DNA of 5,311 nt, taken from contig JACCSM010000571.1 of NCBI GenBank assembly GCA_013698525.1, positions 1-5,311 on the forward strand. The letters run 5' to 3'. The notes beneath the pieces are model-generated. The model was not told where the DNA came from and made no database searches. It worked only from the letters and a program-made list of their open reading frames with translations. How positions within the stretch are numbered: the first letter of the stretch is position 1; every line of letters starts with the position of its first letter. Made by a program: the position numbers and the translations under genes. This DNA is from Rubrobacteraceae bacterium. Lineage in GTDB: Bacteria > Actinomycetota > Rubrobacteria > Rubrobacterales > Rubrobacteraceae. This document shows, piece after piece, positions 1-5,311 of this stretch.

Positions 1-439
1 TCGACTGCGGGACCACCGTCGGCGGCTACCGCGGCGACGGCGGTCGCACGTTCGTGTACGGGAGGGTAAAGCCCGCCGCCGAGCGTCTCTTCGGCGTCCT
101 TCAGGAGGCGCACGACAGGGCCTGCGAGGCGATCCGGCCCGGCGTCGAGGTCGGCGAGATCTTCCGCATCGCCCAGGGCCACATCAGCAGAACGGCTACC
201 CACGCTTCCGCCGGGGCCACTACGGGCACTCTTTGGGCATCGACACCTTTCACGAAGAGCCGCCCTACGTGTCCGAGGGCGAGCGGACGCCCATCGAAGA
301 GGGGATGGTGCTAGCGATAGAGACGCCAGCCTACACGACCGACGCGGGCGCGATCATGATCGAGGACCTCGTGCACGTCCTCCCGAACGGCATCGAGCGC
401 CTGCACAAGCTGCCGCACGAGCTCGGGGTCGTCTCCTGA
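1..439 (+). pseudogene. M24-family metallopeptidase (Xaa-Pro peptidase/creatinase fold), 3' part, frameshifted
   Basis: About 145 C-terminal residues of an M24 'pita-bread' metalloenzyme, a cytoplasmic family including aminopeptidase P, prolidase and creatinase; the 5' part lies outside the window. Reading from position 3 gives DCGTTVGGYRGDGGRTF, matching the family motif with both metal-binding Asp residues (codons 3-5 and 36-38, 11 residues apart as in methionine aminopeptidase). This frame holds to about 188, then hits TAG at 312-314. Homology continues in another frame from about 188-191 with NGYPRFRRGHYGHSLGID, then HEEPP, IETPAY and MIEDLVHV. These supply the remaining ligands: His 227-229, Glu 320-322, Glu 362-364. 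It ends with TGA at 437-439. Inserting one G in the AGCAGAAC stretch would restore AGG-AAC (Arg-Asn) and one continuous protein. No slippery heptamer is visible, so this is a mutation or a sequencing error. The family is secure; the substrate is unknown. It overlaps hyuA, suggesting one operon. Confidence 0.85.
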
Positions 440-473
440 ACGCGGGAGACTCGTCCGTATCCGGAGACGGACG
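431..473 (+). other. Two tandem hairpins at the M24 stop / hyuA start junction
   Basis: Two perfect GC-rich inverted repeats lie back to back. GTCTCC (431-436) pairs with GGAGAC (445-450) around an 8-base loop, and CGTCCGT (452-458) pairs with ACGGACG (467-473), also around an 8-base loop. The first stem and loop contain the M24 TGA and the proposed hyuA CTG; the second ends just before the conserved HyuA N-terminus. GGAGAC recurs at 463-468, so the upstream arm could pair with either copy. No T-tract follows, so a standard intrinsic terminator is unlikely. A role in translation start, mRNA processing or attenuation is inference only. Confidence 0.5.
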
Positions 474-2553
474 CTACCGCGTTGGCATAGACATCGGCGG
501 GACGTTCACGGACCTCGTCCTGATCGACGACGAGACGGGCGAGCGGGCGGTCGGCAAGGTCCTCACCAGCCAGGAGGATCCGTCCGAGGCGGTCGAGGAG
601 GGCCTGCTCGGGCTGCTCGACCACGAAGGCGTTGCGGCGAAGGTTGTGAGAACAATCGTCCACGGCACGACGCTGGTCACCAACGCCCTGATCGAGCGCA
701 GGGGCGTCGAGACGGCGTTGTTGACGACGGAGGGCTTCCGCGACGCGGTCGCCATCGGCACCGAGCATCGCTACGATATGTACGATATTTTTATAGAGAA
801 ACCCGAGCCACTGGTGCCGCGCAGCCTGCGCTACGGCGTGCGCGAGCGGGTGCTCGACGACGGCTCGGTCGCACGTGAACTCGACGAGGAACAGGTTCGC
901 TCTATCGTTGCGGAGCTGCGCGAGCGCAGGGTGCGGGCCGTCGCCGTGAGCTTCCTGCACAGCTTTCGCAATCCGGCCCACGAGCGACGCGTCGCCGAGA
1001 TCCTCGCCGAGGAGGCGCCGGAGATCACGGTCTCACTCTCCTCGGAGGTGGCGCCGGAGATCCGGGAGTACGAGCGCACCTCGACGACAATCGCCAACGT
1101 CTACGTGCGACCGCTGGTCGAGGGATACCTGCTCTCTCTGGAGCAGCGGCTGCGGCGGCTCGGTTTCGGCGGGTCTCTGTACATCATGCTGTCGAATGGC
1201 GGCACGGCTAGCGTAGAGACGGCCTGCCGATTCCCGGTCCGGCTGCTGGAGTCCGGGCCGGCGGCAGGCGCCCTGGCCGCCGCTTTCTACGGCCGGGCTG
1301 CGGACTTCCTCGAGGTTCTCTCCTTCGACATGGGAGGGACAACGGCCAAGGCCTGCCTGATCGAGGGCGGCGAGCCGCTCACGAGCAGCGAGTTCGAGGC
1401 CGCCCGCGTCTACCGCTTCAAGAAGGGCTCGGGGCTGCCGGTCAAGATCTCCGTCATCGAGATGATCGAGATAGGAGCCGGCGGGGGCTCCATCGCCGCC
1501 ATCGGCCCTCTAGGCCTCCCGAAGGTCGGACCACGGAGCGCCGGCTCCGCTCCGGGACCGGCCTGCTACGGTCAGGGAGGCGTCGAGCCAACCGTGACCG
1601 ACGCCGACCTGGTGCTCGGGTATTTAGACCCCGACTTTTTTCTCGGCGGGAGGATGCGCCTCGACCGCGGGGCGGCGGTGCGCGCGATCGAGGAAAGGAT
1701 AGCCCGGCCGCTCGGTCTGGATCCCGTCGAGGCCGCCTGGGGCATCCATCAGGTCGTCAACGAGAACATGGCCAACGCCGCGAGGGTGCACGCCATCGAG
1801 CGCGGCAAGGATCCGCGAGCTCACCCGCTGTTCGCCTTCGGCGGCGCCGGTCCGGTGCACGCCTACCGCGTGGCGCGCTCCCTCAGCGTACCCGGATTTA
1901 TTGTGCCGCTCGGGGCGGGCGCGACCTCGGCCCTCGGCTTTCTGTGCGCTCCACTCTCCTTCGACTTCGTGCGCAGCCTCTACGGTCGGCTTGACGATCT
2001 CGACTGGGCGGCGGCGAACGGCGCGCTCGGCGAGATGGAGGAGCGAGGGCGGGATCTCCTGCGCGCCTCCGGCGTCCAGGAAGCCGACATCAGGGTGCGC
2101 CGCCTCTGCGACATGCGCTATGTGGGCCAGGGCCACGAGGTTACAGTGGATCTGCCCGACGGGACTCTGGGTTCCGAAGACACGGATCAGATTACGGCAC
2201 TCTACCGCAAAGAATACCGGCGACTGTACAGTAGGGAGGGTCCCGACGTGCCGATTGAGTCGATCACCTGGCGCCTCGAAGTCTCCGCCCCGCCGCCGGA
2301 GATCCGACTCGGGGACGATGCGGGGGGCGCAGAGGATCCGGACGAGGCGCGAAAGGGCGAGCGCGAGATCTACCTTCCAGAGGAGAACGGCTTCGCGTTG
2401 GTGCCGGTCTACGACCGCTACCTTCTAGGCCCGGGCGCGGTCCTTGGGGGACCCGCAGTCGTCGAGGAGCGCGAGTCCACGGTCATACTCGGTCCCGAGG
2501 GCCGGGCCGAGATCGACGCCACGCGAAACCTGATCGTGCGGTGGTCGGCATGA
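436..2553 (+). CDS. hyuA: Hydantoinase/oxoprolinase subunit A (ATP-binding subunit)
   Basis: A complete 705-residue A subunit, normal for the family, which includes N-methylhydantoinase A, the N-terminal half of 5-oxoprolinase, and acetone/acetophenone carboxylase subunits. It has the ASKHA (actin-like) ATPase fold and is thought to phosphorylate the substrate for the B subunit. Seen in order: phosphate-1 motif VGIDIGGTFTDLVL (from residue 16), HGTTLVTNALIERRG (76 on), phosphate-2 motif SFDMGGTTAK (296-305), GAGGGSIA (347-354), GPRSAGSAPGPACYG (365-379), FAFGGAGPVHA (466-476) and the C-terminal DMRYVGQGHEV (559-569). All family motifs look intact. Start: the frame is open back to 70, but no in-frame ATG, GTG or TTG exists before GTG 646, which would delete the phosphate-1 motif. 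CTG 436, overlapping the previous stop as CTGA, is therefore chosen; GGGG at 425-428 is a weak ribosome site. It is probably translationally coupled to the flanking genes. The substrate is undetermined. Confidence 0.9.
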   Translation: MNAGDSSVSGDGRYRVGIDIGGTFTDLVLIDDETGERAVGKVLTSQEDPSEAVEEGLLGLLDHEGVAAKVVRTIVHGTTLVTNALIERRGVETALLTTEGFRDAVAIGTEHRYDMYDIFIEKPEPLVPRSLRYGVRERVLDDGSVARELDEEQVRSIVAELRERRVRAVAVSFLHSFRNPAHERRVAEILAEEAPEITVSLSSEVAPEIREYERTSTTIANVYVRPLVEGYLLSLEQRLRRLGFGGSLYIMLSNGGTASVETACRFPVRLLESGPAAGALAAAFYGRAADFLEVLSFDMGGTTAKACLIEGGEPLTSSEFEAARVYRFKKGSGLPVKISVIEMIEIGAGGGSIAAIGPLGLPKVGPRSAGSAPGPACYGQGGVEPTVTDADLVLGYLDPDFFLGGRMRLDRGAAVRAIEERIARPLGLDPVEAAWGIHQVVNENMANAARVHAIERGKDPRAHPLFAFGGAGPVHAYRVARSLSVPGFIVPLGAGATSALGFLCAPLSFDFVRSLYGRLDDLDWAAANGALGEMEERGRDLLRASGVQEADIRVRRLCDMRYVGQGHEVTVDLPDGTLGSEDTDQITALYRKEYRRLYSREGPDVPIESITWRLEVSAPPPEIRLGDDAGGAEDPDEARKGEREIYLPEENGFALVPVYDRYLLGPGAVLGGPAVVEERESTVILGPEGRAEIDATRNLIVRWSA
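2540..2544 (+). promoter_or_regulatory. Weak ribosome binding site of hyuB
   Basis: GGTGG lies five bases before ATG 2550. It is inside the last codons of hyuA and supports ATG 2550 rather than GTG 2541, which overlaps the site itself. The ATGA stop/start overlap suggests that translation of hyuB depends largely on ribosomes finishing hyuA. Confidence 0.4.
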
Positions 2554-4286
2554 GGGGGTCACAGCTCGATCCGATCCTGCTCGAGGTCCTCTGGAACCGC
2601 CTGATCTCCGTCGTAGAGGAGCAGGCGCGGGCGCTGATGCGGACCTCCTTCACGAGTGTAGTGCGGGAGTCGGGCGACCTCTCCGCCGGTGTCTTCGACA
2701 GGCGCGGCCGGATGGTCGCCCAGGCCGTGACCGGCACGCCGGGCCACATCAACACGATGGCTACCTCCGTCCACCACTTCTTGCGAGAGATCCCGGCCGA
2801 GACCCTTCGGCCCGGCGACGCACTCATAACCAACAACCCGCAGCAGACGGCCGGCCACCTCAACGACTTCACGGTGATCACACCGATCTTCCACGGCGGC
2901 GAGCTCGTTGCATTCTTCGGCAACACCTGCCACGCCCTCGACGTCGGGGGCCGCGGCCTCGGGGCGGACGCGCGTCAGGTCTACGAGGAAGGTCTCTTCG
3001 TGCCCGTGACCCGCCTGTTTCGGGGAGGCGAGCCGAACGAGGAGCTCTTCCGCCTCGTGCGCGCCAACGTGCGGACCCCGTTCGAGGTGGTCGGCGACCT
3101 CTACGCTCAGGCTGGGAGCAACGACGTCGGCGGCGAGCGGCTGATCGAGATGATCGAAGATTTTGACCTCGGGGATATCGAGTCGCTCTCGGACGAGATC
3201 TGCACCCGCTCGGAGCGTGCCATGCGCGAAGCCATAGCCGCGTTGCCCGACGGCCTCTACGAGAACGAGGCATACACCGACGGGTTCGACGAGCCGATCC
3301 GGCTCGCCGTCTCTATCCAGGTCGAGGGCGACGAGATGCGCCTAGACTACGATGGGTCCGCGCAGCAGAGCGAGCGTGGCATCAACGTCGTCCTGAACTA
3401 CACGGCCGCCTACACAACCTTCGGGGTGAAGTGCGCGATCAGCCCAGAGGTGCCCAACAACGACGGCAGTTTCCGCCCCGTACACGTAGCCGCCCCCGAA
3501 GGGAGCATCCTGAACGCCCAGCACCCGGCGCCCGTCGGCGCCAGGCATATCATCGGCCACTTCCTCCCCGGACTCGTCCACGGAGCGCTGGCCCGGGCGA
3601 TCCCGGAAAGAGTGCTGGCCCAGGGTGCGGATAGCCTCTGGAACACCCAGATTACGGGCCGGCGAGAGAGCGGCGAGCCCTTCACCAACGTGTTCTTCTC
3701 CGGCGGCGGCATGGGGGCCCACGAGAGCGGGGACGGGCTCTCGGCCACGGCCTTCCCGAGCGGCATCCGAGGCGTGCCGGCCGAGGTAATCGAGAACATC
3801 TCCCCCGTCCTCATGCACAGGCGCGAGCTCCGCCCTGACTCAGAGGGACCAGGCCGCTACAGGGGCGGCTTCGGCCAGGAGATGGAGATCGGCGTGCGAA
3901 GCCCGTCTCCCTGGGTACTCTCCGCCATGTACGACCGCACCCGCTGCCCGGCCCAGGGCGTGAACGACGGGTCTCCCGGCGCCCCCGGGACGGTACGCAC
4001 CTCGGGCGGCGAAGACCTCCACCCGAAGAGGCAGCAGCGCATAGACGCCGCGGAGCGGGTCATCCTGAACCTGCCCGGAGGCGGGGGTTTCGGCGCTCCC
4101 GCGCAGCGCGACCCTGCCAGGGTGGCCCGCGACGTCACGGACGGCCTGGTCTCGGCCGAGCGGGCCCACCAAGTCTACGGGGTCGCCCTGACCGAGACCG
4201 CTCGACGCGGGGAGTACGCCATCGATGCGGAGGAGACTGCCCGGCTGCGCGCGGGAACAACGCCTCCTACCGAAAACGGCCCGTAG
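2550..4286 (+). CDS. hyuB: Hydantoinase/oxoprolinase subunit B
   Basis: A complete 578-residue B subunit, normal size, expected to form a cytoplasmic complex with the HyuA product and carry out ring opening (or carboxylation) of the activated substrate. Nearly the whole chain fits the Hydantoinase_B family: LDPILLEVLWNRLISVVEEQA at the N-terminus, GDLSAGVFD, TAGHLNDFTVITPIF, CHALDVGG, YEEGLFVP, then DSEGPGRYRGGFG (430-442) and PGGGGFG (509-515) near the end. Asp43, His103, Asp106 and His128 match the spacing of the metal ligands I recall from the caprolactamase CapB structure (known from memory, not checked). One oddity is TNNP at 94-97, where relatives usually have NDP. Start ATG 2550 overlaps the hyuA TGA as ATGA; GTG 2541 would add three residues. 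Tight overlap and family pairing imply co-translation with hyuA. N-methylhydantoinase, 5-oxoprolinase-like, lactamase and carboxylase activities cannot be told apart here. Confidence 0.92.
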   Translation: MRGSQLDPILLEVLWNRLISVVEEQARALMRTSFTSVVRESGDLSAGVFDRRGRMVAQAVTGTPGHINTMATSVHHFLREIPAETLRPGDALITNNPQQTAGHLNDFTVITPIFHGGELVAFFGNTCHALDVGGRGLGADARQVYEEGLFVPVTRLFRGGEPNEELFRLVRANVRTPFEVVGDLYAQAGSNDVGGERLIEMIEDFDLGDIESLSDEICTRSERAMREAIAALPDGLYENEAYTDGFDEPIRLAVSIQVEGDEMRLDYDGSAQQSERGINVVLNYTAAYTTFGVKCAISPEVPNNDGSFRPVHVAAPEGSILNAQHPAPVGARHIIGHFLPGLVHGALARAIPERVLAQGADSLWNTQITGRRESGEPFTNVFFSGGGMGAHESGDGLSATAFPSGIRGVPAEVIENISPVLMHRRELRPDSEGPGRYRGGFGQEMEIGVRSPSPWVLSAMYDRTRCPAQGVNDGSPGAPGTVRTSGGEDLHPKRQQRIDAAERVILNLPGGGGFGAPAQRDPARVARDVTDGLVSAERAHQVYGVALTETARRGEYAIDAEETARLRAGTTPPTENGP

Positions 4287-4326
4287 AGGAGCGAGGATCT
4301 CGATCACCACTGGGCTCGACCTCCTC
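4286..4326 (+). terminator. Imperfect hairpin just after hyuB, possible transcript end
   Basis: GAGGAG (4286-4291) followed by CGAG (4292-4295) can pair with CTCG (4315-4318) and CTCCTC (4321-4326), giving a ten-pair stem with a two-base bulge (4319-4320) and a 19-base loop. It starts at the last base of the hyuB stop codon. No run of T follows, so it is not a classic intrinsic terminator. It may only be a 3' mRNA structure, or the transcript may read through to the transporter. Confidence 0.25.
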
Positions 4327-4346
4327 GCAACCCGCGGAGCCATAGC

Positions 4347-4371
4347 TTGAGGCGGCGAAGGTCTCTATACT
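4347..4371 (+). promoter_or_regulatory. Possible promoter for the MHS transporter
   Basis: TATACT (4366-4371) is a five-of-six match to a housekeeping -10 box, in the AT-richest part of the 132-base gap. The best -35 candidate, TTGAGG (4347-4352), is only 13 bases upstream, shorter than the usual 16-18, so the pair is doubtful. A short dyad, CTATA (4365-4369) and TATAG (4385-4389), overlaps the -10 and could be an operator or chance. The gap itself, much longer than the overlaps within hyuAB, is the main reason to expect a separate start here. Confidence 0.3.
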
Positions 4372-4407
4372 GGCGAGTTGAAGATATAGGCTGAAGGAAG
4401 CGCGGGC

Positions 4408-4413
4408 AGGGAG
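4408..4413 (+). promoter_or_regulatory. Ribosome binding site of the MHS transporter
   Basis: AGGGAG lies five bases before ATG 4419, good Shine-Dalgarno sequence and spacing. It is the clearest ribosome site in the window and fixes the transporter start. Confidence 0.7.
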
Positions 4414-4418
4414 CGACT

Positions 4419-5311
4419 ATGGACTCGCAGGAGCGGGCGGTAGAGCAGGCGGTACCGCGGGTAGAAGAAACCTCGATCCGGCGGGCCATCGTCGGCGCCT
4501 CGGTCGGCAACATGGTGGAGTGGTTCGACTTCGCCGTATACGGGTATCTCGCCGTGACGCTCGGCGCCGTCTTCTTCCCCTCCGAGGATCCTACCATCTC
4601 GCTTCTCTCCTCGTTCGCGGTCTTCGGCGTAGCCTTCGTCATGCGACCACTCGGGGGGTTGTTTTTCGGTCCGCTGGGCGACAGGATCGGACGCCAACGC
4701 ACCTTGGCGACGGTAATCATCCTCATGTCGGTCTCCACTTTCGCGATCGCGTTGTTGCCAGGCTACGCCACCATAGGCATCTGGGCCCCGATCCTGCTGG
4801 TCGTAGCCCGCCTGTTGCAGGGCTTCTCGGCGGGCGGCGAGTTCGGCGGCGCGTCGGCGTTCATCGCCGAGTATTCGCCGGATAATCGCCGGGGCTTCCT
4901 GGTCAGCTGGCTAGAGTTTTCGACCCTCATAGGGTTCATCCTTGGCTCCACGTCGGTGCTCCTGCTGTCTTCGGTCCTCTCCGACGACGCCCTGACCTCC
5001 TGGGGCTGGCGCATCCCCTTCCTGCTCGCGGGGCCGCTTGGCCTCATCGGTCTCTATATTAGGCTGCAGTTGGACGACACCCCGGAGTTCAGGGCCCTGG
5101 AGAGCGCAGGGGAAGTCTCCCAGTCCCCCTTCAGGGAGACCCTCACGCAGAACTGGCAACCGATACTGCAGGTGGCGGGACTGGTCATAATACAGAATGC
5201 GGGCTTCTACATCGTGTTGACCTACATGCAGACCTACATCACCGAGCAGCTCGGGTTCTCGACGACGAGCGCCTCGCTTTCGACCGTGCTCACCCTGCTC
5301 GTCGGGATGGC
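4419..5311 (+). CDS. MFS transporter, metabolite:H+ symporter (MHS, ProP/ShiA-like), 3'-truncated by window end
   Basis: The first 297 residues of an inner-membrane proton symporter; the family is usually about 430-500 residues, so roughly one third is missing beyond the window. Diagnostic MHS motifs: GNMVEWFDFAVYG (30-42) in the first membrane segment; RPLGGLFFG (76-84) running into the loop 2-3 signature GDRIGRQRTL (87-96); RLLQGFSAGGEFGG (131-144) in segment 4; WGWRIPF (195-201) before segment 6, then TPEF (221-224) at the start of the central cytoplasmic loop. Segments 7 and the start of 8 follow (about 249-297). The N-terminal 22 residues are charged and cytoplasmic, with no signal peptide. 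Characterised relatives carry proline/betaine, shikimate, citrate, alpha-ketoglutarate or similar solutes. Its place after hyuAB suggests import of their substrate, but this is inference; it may have its own promoter. Confidence 0.9.
   Translation, partial: MDSQERAVEQAVPRVEETSIRRAIVGASVGNMVEWFDFAVYGYLAVTLGAVFFPSEDPTISLLSSFAVFGVAFVMRPLGGLFFGPLGDRIGRQRTLATVIILMSVSTFAIALLPGYATIGIWAPILLVVARLLQGFSAGGEFGGASAFIAEYSPDNRRGFLVSWLEFSTLIGFILGSTSVLLLSSVLSDDALTSWGWRIPFLLAGPLGLIGLYIRLQLDDTPEFRALESAGEVSQSPFRETLTQNWQPILQVAGLVIIQNAGFYIVLTYMQTYITEQLGFSTTSASLSTVLTLLVGM

Noticed and set aside
183..195. Programmed ribosomal frameshift in the M24 gene
   Set aside because: There is no X-XXY-YYZ slippery heptamer, and M24 enzymes are not known to use frameshifting.
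772..801. AT-rich patch inside hyuA
   Set aside because: It encodes YDMYDIFIEKPE, a normal HyuA family segment rich in Tyr, Ile, Phe and Lys; amino-acid content explains the base shift.
331..981. Long minus-strand open frame opposite the M24 end and hyuA
   Set aside because: It runs opposite conserved coding sequence, its predicted protein has no recognisable motif, and GC-rich genes routinely leave such antisense open frames. The same applies to minus-strand frames at 1624-2136, 3342-3818 and 3840-4343.
1636..1641. Run of six T as a terminator or slippage site
   Set aside because: It encodes the conserved DPDFFLGG segment in the intact frame, and I saw no stem directly before it.
1901..2428. 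Plus-strand open frame inside hyuA
   Set aside because: It is out of frame with hyuA, rich in Arg/Ser/Ala/Pro as expected of a GC-rich shifted frame, and lies wholly inside a conserved gene.
2541..2549. hyuB starting at GTG 2541
   Set aside because: It adds only three residues, overlaps the GGTGG ribosome site, and the ATGA overlap at 2550 is the more usual arrangement. It cannot be fully excluded.
646..2553. hyuA starting at GTG 646
   Set aside because: This would remove 70 residues including the phosphate-1 ATPase motif VGIDIGGTFTD, which is in the same open frame just upstream.
4520..4885. Plus-strand open frame inside the transporter
   Set aside because: It is a shifted frame, very Arg-rich, with no family resemblance; the MHS reading from 4419 has all diagnostic motifs.

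Overview
The window is a stretch of strongly GC-rich bacterial DNA whose genes all read left to right. It holds most of a small catabolic gene cluster of the hydantoinase/oxoprolinase type. GC-biased third positions, combined with fairly frequent AGG (Arg) and ATA (Ile) codons, suggest a high-GC actinobacterium, perhaps near Rubrobacter. That placement is inference from codon use only; there is no RNA gene or other taxonomic marker.

Layout. (1) Positions 1-439 are the 3' part of an M24-family metallopeptidase (Xaa-Pro peptidase/creatinase fold), broken by an apparent one-base deletion near 190. (2) Positions 436-2553 are a full-length hydantoinase/oxoprolinase A subunit (HyuA-like, 705 aa), the ATP-binding half of the enzyme. 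Its only possible start upstream of the conserved N-terminus is a CTG overlapping the M24 stop (CTGA), and two small tandem hairpins sit exactly at this junction. (3) Positions 2550-4286 are the B subunit (HyuB-like, 578 aa), overlapping hyuA by ATGA, with its putative metal ligands intact. (4) A 132-base gap (4287-4418) holds an imperfect hairpin, a possible promoter and a good ribosome binding site. (5) Positions 4419 to the window end are the first 297 residues of a major facilitator transporter of the metabolite:H+ symporter (MHS, ProP/ShiA-like) type, cut by the window edge.

How it may work together. The MHS transporter would import a small polar or charged metabolite. HyuA and HyuB would form an ATP-dependent enzyme opening a cyclic amide (N-methylhydantoin, 5-oxoproline, a lactam or similar) or carboxylating a ketone. 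The M24 enzyme would cleave a C-N or Xaa-Pro bond upstream or downstream of that step. The substrate cannot be read from the sequence. No acetone-carboxylase-type third subunit is seen between or directly after hyuA and hyuB, which slightly favours a ring-opening amidohydrolase.

I do not see a clearly new biological system. The points most worth checking are the frameshift in the M24 gene, the missing canonical start of hyuA, and the tandem hairpins at the M24/hyuA junction.
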